Shown one piece after another: positions 54,207-62,914 of a stretch of 64,000 bases of DNA. A program made the position numbers and the translations under genes. Every line of letters begins with the position of its first letter. Position 1 is the first letter of the stretch. Under the pieces are notes generated by a model, which was not told the origin of the DNA, did no database searches, and worked only from the letters and a program-made list of their open reading frames with translations. Origin of the DNA: CAYMAI01 sp964388445 (GTDB lineage: Bacteria > 4484-113 > JAGGVC01). The stretch is taken from the NCBI GenBank assembly GCA_964388445.1, contig CAYMAI010000005.1, positions 190,963 through 254,962 on the forward strand. Reading direction: 5' to 3'.

Positions 54207-54710
54207 CTATACAGCGGGCGGCTCCGCTCCGTAATTCGCCCATTCTTCCTGCGACGGCCCGTACACGCCCGGCACCTGTAACCCCGCCTGGCGCATCAGC
54301 ACAGTCATTTGGCCGCGATGGTGAATTTCGTGCGCGAGGAGCACGAACAGCGAGAAACCGCGCTTCCATGTTTCGCCGTACATATCGTCCTCGACCTCGA
54401 GCGTTTCGTCCATCCATTCGCTTTCGATGGAGCTTGCAAGCGAATCCGATGCTTTCGAGTATGCGCGATAAATATCTTCGGCCTCCGAAGGCACCGGCGC
54501 GTCTTCCGGCGGCGCGTCGACCTTGAGGCCGGTTCTGGCCGTCATTTCGCCGAGCGTAAGCGCGATGTGCCATGCCATTCTGCCGAGAGTACGGTGGCCG
54601 CCCGCCACGGATTGCGAGAGGGATTCGTCGGTGAGCGCGGCGATGACCTTGCAAGTGTTTGCGCTTTCCGCATTCCAAACTTTGAGAAAATCTTCGATGC
54701 TGCGAAACAT
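54207..54710 (-). CDS. DinB-superfamily protein
   Basis: 167 residues. RSIEDFLKVWNAESANTCKV, MAWHIALTLGEMT and LLAHEIHHRGQMTVLMRQAG show the DinB helices; conserved histidines H48, H130 and H134 would bind metal. Close in layout to the neighbour at 54820 (both end HHRGQMTVLMRQAGL), and more distant from the plus-strand pair. Preceded by GGAGG before the ATG. Confidence 0.88.
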   Translation of the reverse strand: MFRSIEDFLKVWNAESANTCKVIAALTDESLSQSVAGGHRTLGRMAWHIALTLGEMTARTGLKVDAPPEDAPVPSEAEDIYRAYSKASDSLASSIESEWMDETLEVEDDMYGETWKRGFSLFVLLAHEIHHRGQMTVLMRQAGLQVPGVYGPSQEEWANYGAEPPAV

Positions 54711-54819
54711 AAATGACCTCCGGATATTCGCGCGAAACCGAATCCGCGCCCGGAATTTATTTTATCCCGATTATCGCGGATTTACAATCGCCGCGCCCAT
54801 AGTTACCGGCCAATTTCGC

Positions 54820-55332
54820 CTAAGCTTGCTGGCTGGCGAGATACGCTTCGGTTTCTTCCTTCGTCGGGCCGTAAATGCCGCAAAGCGGCAGCCCCGCCTG
54901 GCGCATTAGCACTGTCATTTGGCCGCGGTGATGCGACTGATGCGTGACGAGAATGTGCAGAGCGAAACCCTTCGCCCAATCGTAATGGTCGAAATACCGG
55001 TCGGTCGAGCCGAGGTCGCCGTCCGTCCATTTGGATTTGACCTGCTCGACCACGCCAGACGCCCATTTGTCGTATGCGTCGCAAATTTCCTTTGCGGAAG
55101 ACGGCGCGGGCGGAACGTCGGTCGTGGGTGCGTCGGGAAAATCGAGGCCCGCCATCGAGCCGATAACGGGAATGACGATGGCTATATGGTTCGCAAGTTC
55201 GCCGAGCGTCCAGAATCCCCCGGCGGCGATCGGCCTGCCGAGTTCGGCGTCCGTCAAATTTGCAAGAAGTTTCCTCGTGCAATCCGATTCGAACGCCCAG
55301 ACGTTTGCGAAATCTTCTATGCTTCTAAACAT
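54820..55332 (-). CDS. DinB-superfamily protein
   Basis: 170 residues, paralog of the previous one (FRSIEDFANVWAFESDCTRK; LGELANHIAIVIPVIG; HQSHHRGQMTVLMRQAG). The histidines are retained. A GGAG site precedes ATG 55332. Fourth member of the local DinB cluster. Confidence 0.88.
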   Translation of the reverse strand: MFRSIEDFANVWAFESDCTRKLLANLTDAELGRPIAAGGFWTLGELANHIAIVIPVIGSMAGLDFPDAPTTDVPPAPSSAKEICDAYDKWASGVVEQVKSKWTDGDLGSTDRYFDHYDWAKGFALHILVTHQSHHRGQMTVLMRQAGLPLCGIYGPTKEETEAYLASQQA

Positions 55333-55539
55333 TGACTGCTCCTAGAATTGAAATATGGCAATAGTAATAACCTATGCCGAAAGCGATTATCGAATGGGGC
55401 GCGAAAATGCGTTTTGGGCAAACCGCGCAAGAGGGAACGCGCACGGAGCGAATCCGCGCCCGCCAGAACCGTAGGGGCGGACCACCGTGTCCGCCCGAAA
55501 GAAATATAAAACCACAGGGGCACTGAGCTACAGAGAATA

Positions 55540-56240
55540 ATTAAGTATTGTATGTGGCGATTACGCGCATGCAATACGAGCATAAATTACGTGCATGGAG
55601 TGAGCCACGCAAGTGGCTTCTTTCTTCGCGGTACGCAAGTACCGCCTTTATTTCGCGGTACGCAAGTACCGCCTTAACCCGTCGAGACGCAAGTGCCGTA
55701 TTAAACCTTTGCTGCACCTTCGAAGAATACTCAAATTGAGGTAGGGATGGGGTTTATCCCCATCCCATAATTAAAATGCGGAACGGGGTAAACCCGTTCC
55801 CTACCTACAAAAAAATAAACGTCGTTGCTCCCGATATAAAAAATGACAGCCAACATCCCATTAACTCTAGGACTGGCGGCGTCTCGCCGCCCTTAAACTC
55901 GCCCCGCGCCGCAATATTTTTATGTCGCGCCTCCACAATTATTCCGCGAATTATGCAATTCCGCGATAATCCGGTATAATTTAATCGGCGGAGAGAAATG
56001 CCGAAACATTTTTCTAAATCTGGGGCTGATTCTGGAACTGTGGCTGAATTTGGCGCAGCTCGCGGCGCAACTACAATTACGACGGCAATCGTAGCGCAGG
56101 CTTCCAACCTGCAAAATTCCATTCCAAAAATATCTATTTCAAAAAGGACTGGCGGCGTCTCGCCGCCAAAGTTAAACCGGCGTCTAAGGCCGCCGAAGTC
56201 AAAGCGGCGTCTAAAGCCGCCGCACTCCACATACCGCCCG
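55540..56240. repeat. Hairpin-repeat island 3 with one copy of the mini-ORF unit
   Basis: Mosaic of short inverted repeats: GCGGTACGCAAGTACCGC copies near 55628 and 55657, a GCCACGCAAGTGGC hairpin near 55604, GGGATGGGG/CCCCATCCC around TTTAT near 55744, GGGAACGGG/CCCGTTCCC elements near 55783, and GGCGGCGTCTCGCCGCC near 55873 and 56151. From about 55950 a copy of the repeated unit begins (TATAAT 55975-55980, ATG at 55998, MPKHFSKSGADSGTVAEFG). Its palindrome GCAGGCTTCCAACCTGC is at about 56096. Confidence 0.7.
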
Positions 56241-56555
56241 CCCTACCGCGGCGCGCCCGAAATATCCGGTGCGAACCTGATGTACGAAGGTGCGCGCGTC
56301 AAAAGCTGGATGCTGGGAAGAGACGTGAACCCCGCGGGCCGCGGCGACGGCAGTTACTATGCGCAAGGCGGCTTTTCAATCGGCAGCGTCCGCCCATCCC
56401 CGACGACTAAGCCCGTCGCTGGCTGGGGGAATAGTTTGAAGAGCCATGTCATTGGAAGCAAGCCTAATAGCGGCTGTACATTCGGTTTTGCAGGCTTTAA
56501 AGCAAGTGATTTTGATCGCGTAGTCATTTTTGGTGCACGAATTGGAAATTACTAA
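55998..56555 (+). CDS. Doubtful open frame built from the repeated unit
   Basis: 185 codons without a stop. The first 60 residues (MPKHFSKSGADSGTVAEFG... AIVAQASNLQNSIPK) match the mini-ORFs at 7317 and 63143; the middle translates hairpin repeats (RRLRPPKSKRRLKPP); the last 100 residues (PEISGANLMYEGARVKSWM, GWGNSLKSHVIGSKP) are unique, perhaps the remains of another gene. An AG-rich leader lies 5 nt before the ATG. I do not call a function and doubt that the whole is one protein. Confidence 0.3.
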   Translation: MPKHFSKSGADSGTVAEFGAARGATTITTAIVAQASNLQNSIPKISISKRTGGVSPPKLNRRLRPPKSKRRLKPPHSTYRPPYRGAPEISGANLMYEGARVKSWMLGRDVNPAGRGDGSYYAQGGFSIGSVRPSPTTKPVAGWGNSLKSHVIGSKPNSGCTFGFAGFKASDFDRVVIFGARIGNY

Positions 56556-56578
56556 CTATGTAGGAGGTACAGAATAAA

Positions 56579-57493
56579 ATGCTATTCACGAGCCGTGTTT
56601 TTGGTACTAATCTTATACTCCTGTTTTTTGTCGTTTTAGTAATATTCTTGTGCATCGCGTGCACAAATACTTCCAAAGACAGTAAACAAGGGAATCCATT
56701 TGTACGACCACCTTTTGTTCCTCCAAAAGAAGACGTGAATAATAATGAAGAAACCCCTAGCAATTCTGATAATTCTGATCCGGTAGATAATGGTGGCACG
56801 CCCGGTGAAGACTCAAATTCTGAACCTCCAAATGGAAGCGGAGGCGATGATTCACCACAAATCAAAGATTGGATTTCCACTTTGAGCGGACACCTAGAGA
56901 TAGTAATAAGCGTTTCTCCCGACAGCGCTTTTGCCAACGCACATTCAAACTACCGCGCGGAGCATAACTTGACTGAAGTAGATAGCCTTTGGCAATTCGG
57001 GTGGGTTAAAATTGATATCGACGTGCCATTTCAACGGATTAATCTGCTGGCAAGGCGAAACTACTTGCGGTATATTAGATATGACGAAAAAGCAAGCCCG
57101 TTCTATATTATTCCCTATTGGCAACGCGAGCTTGTAGAAGATTTTCCTGCGATATCCAAGGACAATATTAACACTTTGTTAAATTGGATCCAGAGCAACG
57201 GAATGGATTGGAGCGATCCGGACTCGTCATTCCGCGTAAATCCGTTCGGAACTGTACCGACGGAATATCCATATGCAAACTTGGTAATTAGGTACTACCC
57301 AAGCTATATCGAGAATGAAGTTATTAGCGAGTACGTATTCGCGCATAGTGTTGACACCTATGAGGATTTTATGGTCGATCCACTCATTAGGGGATCTTCT
57401 ATTCTACTGAATTCGTTTGACTGCTATTTTGGCGATTTTGCGAATATGCCGTGGGAAGGCTTTATAGGCTATTATGATTTAGAAAAGATATAA
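56579..57493 (+). CDS. AT-rich predicted lipoprotein
   Basis: 304 residues. The signal (NLILLFFVVLVIFLCIAC) ends in a lipobox-like cysteine. A low-complexity Asn/Asp/Ser/Pro linker (about residues 30-95) precedes a domain of about 200 residues with SLWQFGWVKIDIDVPFQRI and FYIIPYWQRELVEDFPAIS. It is AT-richer than the housekeeping genes and lies directly after the hairpin island. GGAGG lies 8-10 nt before the ATG. Function unknown. Confidence 0.75.
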   Translation: MLFTSRVFGTNLILLFFVVLVIFLCIACTNTSKDSKQGNPFVRPPFVPPKEDVNNNEETPSNSDNSDPVDNGGTPGEDSNSEPPNGSGGDDSPQIKDWISTLSGHLEIVISVSPDSAFANAHSNYRAEHNLTEVDSLWQFGWVKIDIDVPFQRINLLARRNYLRYIRYDEKASPFYIIPYWQRELVEDFPAISKDNINTLLNWIQSNGMDWSDPDSSFRVNPFGTVPTEYPYANLVIRYYPSYIENEVISEYVFAHSVDTYEDFMVDPLIRGSSILLNSFDCYFGDFANMPWEGFIGYYDLEKI

Positions 57494-57674
57494 TAGAATG
57501 TCAACTTAAACCGAACAACTAACCAACTTATCTTGTTATGGCTACTTTTCCTTTGGCAGGCTGTATAATAGGCTGCATTAATTCAATGAAAATCCATGGC
57601 CAAGGTTTCTCTCATTTATCCGTAATAATTGTACCGATATCGCGCAGGGAGTTAGCTGCTTTTTTACGATAAAA

Positions 57675-60284
57675 CTACGCGCCGGGGCCTTTGCCGAATT
57701 TACTTTCGAAATAGTCGGCCACGAGCCGCATCAGGTATATCATCCGCTTGTCGCTGTAAATGCCATGGCCGTCTTCCGGGAATGCGAACATTTCGAAATT
57801 CTTGTTTTCGTTTATTAGTTTCGCTGAGAGCTGCATAAAGTCCTGCGCGAGAACGTTGTCGTCGAGTATTCCGTGAATCATCAATAAATCGCCTTCGAGG
57901 CCTTCGGAGTGCGTAATCGTCGAGCTTTTTTTATACGCGTCTTTTTTTTCTTTCGGGTCGTCAAGCCGCTGGGTCACGTACCAGTGGTTATAGTTCGCCC
58001 AGTCGTTCACCGCCGCCATCGCCACGCCGGCCTTCCAATATCCGGGCGAAATAAACATGCTCATGTTGGTTTGAAACCCGCCGTAACTCCAGCCCCATAT
58101 GCCGATTTTGTCCATATCGGCGATCCCGCTGCGCCGCAGATATTCCACGCCGGCGCGCGCGTCGGAATCTTCCAGCCAGCCGAGCCTGCCCGCAACCTGC
58201 GTGCGCCACTCTCTGCCGTATCCGCTGGAGCCGCGATAGTCCACGACGAGCACGGCGTATCCGAGAGTTTCGGCAAGGTACGTGTGGTGCGCGTCGAACC
58301 ACGAATGGCGCGCGCTCACGTCCTGCGCGTATCCCGCGCCGTGAATGTGCACGATTACGGGCCGCTTGTCGCCGTCCTTGTGATAGCTGGGAAGAAACAA
58401 AAGCGCATGAACGCGGCCCGGAAATTCGATATTCTGGAATGAAACTTCCTCGGGAAAAACCCACCGCCATTGCCGCCAGTCCGCCGGGCGCGAATCGTAC
58501 ACGAGATGCGGATTTCCTTTTTCGAGCGCTACGGCATAAAGCGCCGCCGGCGCGCCGAAGTCGCTGCCGTAAAGAATCGCGACATTTTCGGCGTCGCTGA
58601 TTCTTATCCCTTCGCCCCAGCCGCCGCCGAACGACCAAAAACCGGCGCGGTTTGTTACGCGCTTTTTGCCGCGCGACGGGATGTCGAGTTTCAGCACTGT
58701 GCGATAGTACGGGCCGTCTTCCGTCGTGATTATGTATGCGGTGCGCCGGTCTTTCAAAACCTGTATCCAAGTCACTTCGTATTCGCCGAACGTGATTTGC
58801 GTCGGCTTCGGGAATTTCTCTTTTTCGCTATCGCTATCCGTTTTCCCGTTTGCCGCCTCGGCTTCGGGCTCGGCGGGCGCGTCCGGCGAATCCGCGGAAT
58901 CTTCTATATTTTCCGAATGGTAATCCGAATTCGAATCTTCGCTTTCCTGCGAATGCAAATCGTCCGGTTCGGTTTCCGATGCCGCCTGCGGCGAATCCGG
59001 TTTCGGTTTTTCCGCTTCGGCTTTTTCTTTTTCGGTTTTAATCCGAAGTTTTTCGGAAGCGAGTTTTTCGGCGAAATCTACTTGATAAACGTGCGACCAG
59101 CCCGTGGTTTCGAGACAGGTTATAAAGCTGTCGGCGCTCGGCCCCCAGTAAATTTCGAAGTATGCGTCGTTGAACCACGCCTCGTCGTTATATTCGAATA
59201 GTTTCGCGCAATCGCCGGTTTCGAAATCCACCGCTTCCCAAACTGTCATCGTTTCCGTGTTTTTCGAAATCATCGAAACGAGCAGCCGGTCGGCGTCCGG
59301 CGCCCAAACCATTTTGCCGCCGTACAATTCCTCGCCGCCGCCAGGTTTCAGCATCGTAATTTTCGGTTTGCCGAATTCCTCGGTTTGAAGGTCGATTACG
59401 CCGAACCGGGTTTTGCCGATAGTGTCGCCGGGGCGAGGCCGCGTGAGCTGCACGGGATTCGCGTTTTCGGATAGGTAGTCGATCATCCACGAAGTGCGAA
59501 GCGGGCCGCCTTCGTATTGGTAAAACCCGAGATACCTGCCGCTGGCGCTCCACTCTAGGCCGTAGTTCGACATTCCGCCGCGAGCGTCCGTCGTAAGCTG
59601 GATAAGCGCGCCGTTTTCGAGGTTGCGAATCCACACTTCGCTTGCGAGCGATATGCCGAGAAATTTGCCGTCGTCGCTGAATTTGATGTCGCCCGCCCAA
59701 TTTCCGGTGTGCAGGATTTTTTCCATCGCGGGCGTTCCGGAGCCGGACGGAAACGCGGGTATGCGGTAAAGGTTGCCGCGATAGACGAACCAAAGCCTGC
59801 TGCCGTCTTTTTCCCATTCGAGGCCGCCGAAATTACGCTCGCGTTCCAGCGCGTTTATCAGTTCTTCTTCGGTCTTGCGCTTATCCGGGTCTTCGATTTT
59901 TTCGTTGTCTTTTTTAAGCTCTGCGAGCCTCGCTTCTTTGGTATCCGTAAGTTTGCGGCGCTCGCTTCCGTCCATCGAGAAAAGCCAGATTTCGGAATAG
60001 CCGCGCGCGTCTTCTGCCCAAGTGCAGGCGATCCATTTTTCGCCGGGCGAAATGCGAAGCGTGCCGGGGAGCTGGCCGTTGATGTAGGGCTTGCCGAATC
60101 CCGCTTCGAGCGTGAGTTTGCGGTCGCCGATTGCGCCTGCATGGCCTGCCGCCGCGGTAAGGAAAATCGTTATCAAAGCCAGCGTAATCGCGGTTTTAAC
60201 AGGCGGAAAAGGCGATGCGAGCATTGGGCAGGAAAAAGCGCGCCGGATGCGGCGAGCAAAAAAAACGAGTAAACCCGAAATCAT
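57675..60284 (-). CDS. S9-family (dipeptidyl-peptidase IV-like) serine peptidase, exported
   Basis: 869 residues. A signal-like hydrophobic start (TAITLALITIFLTAAAGHAG) precedes a beta-propeller domain of repeated WD-like strands (SDDGKFLGISLASEVWI) and an alpha/beta-hydrolase domain. The catalytic triad is visible: Ser in GWSYGG, Asp in ILDDNV, His in EDGHGI. It trims dipeptides or oligopeptides, probably in the periplasm. An acidic Glu/Pro/Asp-rich insert (EAEKPKPDSPQAASETEPDD) interrupts the propeller and is unusual. Start ATG 60284 with GGAG 7 nt upstream. Confidence 0.9.
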   Translation of the reverse strand: MISGLLVFFARRIRRAFSCPMLASPFPPVKTAITLALITIFLTAAAGHAGAIGDRKLTLEAGFGKPYINGQLPGTLRISPGEKWIACTWAEDARGYSEIWLFSMDGSERRKLTDTKEARLAELKKDNEKIEDPDKRKTEEELINALERERNFGGLEWEKDGSRLWFVYRGNLYRIPAFPSGSGTPAMEKILHTGNWAGDIKFSDDGKFLGISLASEVWIRNLENGALIQLTTDARGGMSNYGLEWSASGRYLGFYQYEGGPLRTSWMIDYLSENANPVQLTRPRPGDTIGKTRFGVIDLQTEEFGKPKITMLKPGGGEELYGGKMVWAPDADRLLVSMISKNTETMTVWEAVDFETGDCAKLFEYNDEAWFNDAYFEIYWGPSADSFITCLETTGWSHVYQVDFAEKLASEKLRIKTEKEKAEAEKPKPDSPQAASETEPDDLHSQESEDSNSDYHSENIEDSADSPDAPAEPEAEAANGKTDSDSEKEKFPKPTQITFGEYEVTWIQVLKDRRTAYIITTEDGPYYRTVLKLDIPSRGKKRVTNRAGFWSFGGGWGEGIRISDAENVAILYGSDFGAPAALYAVALEKGNPHLVYDSRPADWRQWRWVFPEEVSFQNIEFPGRVHALLFLPSYHKDGDKRPVIVHIHGAGYAQDVSARHSWFDAHHTYLAETLGYAVLVVDYRGSSGYGREWRTQVAGRLGWLEDSDARAGVEYLRRSGIADMDKIGIWGWSYGGFQTNMSMFISPGYWKAGVAMAAVNDWANYNHWYVTQRLDDPKEKKDAYKKSSTITHSEGLEGDLLMIHGILDDNVLAQDFMQLSAKLINENKNFEMFAFPEDGHGIYSDKRMIYLMRLVADYFESKFGKGPGA

Positions 60285-60331
60285 AAGCAGGCTCCAGGGC
60301 TTAAAAATGACGGAGGATTATAGCCTTTCGG

Positions 60332-62047
60332 TTAAATGTGGCGCATTTCCGGCCCGAGAAAAACGAACACGAGCGATTTTTCGTGCGCGCCGATTTTCTC
60401 GATTACGGCGGCGGCGGGGTTCGACGACACTTGCGGATGCCAGAGCGGGCGGCCTTTCGCGTCGACGAGTATGCGAAGCCGGCGGATAATCGACGCCGGA
60501 ATTCCGAGGCCGGAATAGTATTTTTTCAGCCGTATGTTTTTCGAGTCCGTCCCGGGCGGCTTATGGAATTCGTCATCGATTTCCTTGAACATAAGCGGCG
60601 TCTTTGACTGCGCAAGCGTGGCGGCGAGAGCATACTGATTTCCCCGCAAAATTATTTCGCGAAGCGTCACCGTGCCGCCGATTCCGCAGATTTTTCCGAT
60701 TTTCGGTATTTCGATTTTTTCGTCCAGCGCGTCCGGCGATGAAACTACAATCGCAATCGCCAATTCGCCGCAAGACTCGAAAAACGCGGGGGATTCTCCG
60801 AATTCGCGGAGGTCGAAAGCCTCGCCTCGAAACATAGGATGGGTATCGTTTTTTATTCCGGAAATGCTCGGTTGCCAAACGAAATCGCGGGAAGTTTCGA
60901 AAATTCCATTCGCGTTTTTCGGCTCGTCAACGAAAAGCGAATCGTCGAGGTTTTTGTATGCGGCATAGTCCGCACGCCAGGCCGTGCCGCCTTTCAGCCA
61001 ATCGAGATATACGCGGGCGCGCACATGGGGCGAAAGAAATCGAAGCGAATGTTTGGGCAGAAAATCGCCCATGATTCGCGGCTCGCCGGGGATGAAAATG
61101 CCGGGGAAGAGCGCGCAAAACGGACGCTCATATTTTTCGATGAACGCGGCGGCACGCTCTTCGGTTTCCGATTCGGTGCCCGCCATTATTTCCGCGAATC
61201 TCGCCAGTTTTTCGGCGGCGGACGGATAGCATTTTTCGAGAGCGGGCAAAACTTCGGCGCGAATTTTGTTTCGAGCGGTATATTCCGCGTCGGCGTTAGT
61301 TTCGTCCGTCAGATATTCGATTCCGGATTCATCGAGCAGCGACAGGATTTCCCGCTTCGAAAATTCTAGCAGCGGCCTGATTAGCAGCGCGGATTCGGGC
61401 GGCGCGCCGCCGGAAATTTCGCATCCGGCGCTTCCGTAGCTTAAAAGAAAAGATACCGCCGGCATTCCCGCCGCGCCTCGAACGCCCGCGCCGCGCGCGA
61501 GGTTCATAATCACGGTTTCGGCCTGGTCGTCCATCGTGTGCGCAAGCAGCACGCAGACGGGGCAGGGCGCTGGCGGGCTTTGATTTTCGGTTTGGCTCGG
61601 CGGTTCGTCCCCGCCGTAAAAATGAGCGGACAAATGCGCCGCCGCACGTTTCAAAAATTCGATTCGCATTTCGCGCGCGCGCGTTTCGGCGCCGCCTTTC
61701 GATTTGCCGGCATCCGCCATTTTTTCCGAAATGAAAGTCGCACCGATTTCGGCCGCGGTAAGTTTGCAAAAATCTGCATCGGCCTTGGAGCCTTTGCGAA
61801 GTCCGTGGTCGAAATGCGCCGCGGCGATATGAGGCGCAAGACAGCACGAATCGCCGAGCCTGTGCCAGTTTTCGCGAAGGTGCACGCAGGCATATAGTAG
61901 AGCGGTGGAATCCGGCCCGCCACTGTATCCCACAAGGATTGCTGGGGGGGTGGCTTCGATTGGCGAAATAGCACTCAAAACACGGCGCGCAACCGCGTCC
62001 CACTTTTCCCGCAGGCGTTTAGGTAAACTGTCGATTTGTTCCGGCAC
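60332..62047 (-). CDS. tilS: tRNA(Ile)-lysidine synthase
   Basis: 571 residues. The PP-loop SGGPDS is at residues 42-47, followed by AAHFDHGLRKGSKAD and LLAHTMDDQAETVIMNLARG (the metal-binding HxMDD region). A long C-terminal part includes the substrate-binding TilS_C-like region near the end (GLGIPASIIRRLRILVDAKG). It ligates lysine to C34 of tRNA-Ile(CAU). At 571 residues it is longer than E. coli TilS (432), mainly through the central and C-terminal parts. Confidence 0.92.
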   Translation of the reverse strand: MPEQIDSLPKRLREKWDAVARRVLSAISPIEATPPAILVGYSGGPDSTALLYACVHLRENWHRLGDSCCLAPHIAAAHFDHGLRKGSKADADFCKLTAAEIGATFISEKMADAGKSKGGAETRAREMRIEFLKRAAAHLSAHFYGGDEPPSQTENQSPPAPCPVCVLLAHTMDDQAETVIMNLARGAGVRGAAGMPAVSFLLSYGSAGCEISGGAPPESALLIRPLLEFSKREILSLLDESGIEYLTDETNADAEYTARNKIRAEVLPALEKCYPSAAEKLARFAEIMAGTESETEERAAAFIEKYERPFCALFPGIFIPGEPRIMGDFLPKHSLRFLSPHVRARVYLDWLKGGTAWRADYAAYKNLDDSLFVDEPKNANGIFETSRDFVWQPSISGIKNDTHPMFRGEAFDLREFGESPAFFESCGELAIAIVVSSPDALDEKIEIPKIGKICGIGGTVTLREIILRGNQYALAATLAQSKTPLMFKEIDDEFHKPPGTDSKNIRLKKYYSGLGIPASIIRRLRILVDAKGRPLWHPQVSSNPAAAVIEKIGAHEKSLVFVFLGPEMRHI

Positions 62048-62185
62048 GCGATGATTTTAGCGCGCGCGGCGTTCGCGTTAAAGAGGGTGGCCGAATTGCT
62101 CTCCCGGAAGGCGGATCGGGGAATGGTGATTTGGAAAGTTTCAGCCGGTACTAAGAATGGCAAAATATTATAGAATGGAGGAATA

Positions 62186-62911
62186 TTACAATATTTTTAC
62201 ATAGAATAGTTCTTTTACTGCTTCATCGAGTAAATAGGGATTATTTAAGGCAAAGCTCTTTCCTTTCAATGTTGCCGGAAGCCACACTAGTACATAGTAG
62301 TCACCAGAAGATACATTTTGGGGATTACATGAAAAAATATCTACAGCTCCACTTCCCTGGGTATCATAATGCATGTACAATGGGTATAATGTAGCTAAGG
62401 GGAATGAGCGGCATATATTTTCATCTTCAAAATCGCCTAATTTCATAGTTCCAAGAGCATCGCATTCAATAAAAGAAGCTTTTAACACTTGATCCTTCAT
62501 ATCTGCCATAATCATATATCGATCCGTTGCGGCCATAGTAGCAAGATTATTTCCAATTACTAATATATTTGACCCTTTTATTATACTTTTATTTAACACA
62601 CCATAAACAAGAAGGTTATCATACTTAAGGCTCATTTTTATGTCGCTTGAACGACTTCCATCGAACCATATTGCCATAACCTTTTTACATATGTCATCTA
62701 CACTATGACCCAATGGGTAATTGAAAAGTTCTTCGCTACCTATGTTATGCACAGTATTTTGATTGCGCTTTTGTTTTTCGGAGTACTTTTTTCCTAAAAT
62801 GATATTGTTATCATAACTATCTTCCTTGCGATTTAAATTATGGACAATAACAAATACCATAATTATGAACAATGTAAATGCACCGGTAATTTGCAAGCCA
62901 ATGCGTATCAT
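62186..62911 (-). CDS. AT-rich protein with one transmembrane segment
   Basis: 241 residues. One hydrophobic helix near the start (FTLFIIMVFVIVHN) is followed by an extracytoplasmic domain of about 200 residues (WFDGSRSSDIKMSLKYDNLL; ILVIGNNLATMAATDRYMIM) of no known family. Start ATG 62911 has AAGGAGG 4-5 nt upstream; a second ATG three bases before is possible. Markedly AT-rich, and next to hairpin island 4. Confidence 0.75.
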   Translation of the reverse strand: MIRIGLQITGAFTLFIIMVFVIVHNLNRKEDSYDNNIILGKKYSEKQKRNQNTVHNIGSEELFNYPLGHSVDDICKKVMAIWFDGSRSSDIKMSLKYDNLLVYGVLNKSIIKGSNILVIGNNLATMAATDRYMIMADMKDQVLKASFIECDALGTMKLGDFEDENICRSFPLATLYPLYMHYDTQGSGAVDIFSCNPQNVSSGDYYVLVWLPATLKGKSFALNNPYLLDEAVKELFYVKIL

Positions 62912-62914
62912 CAT

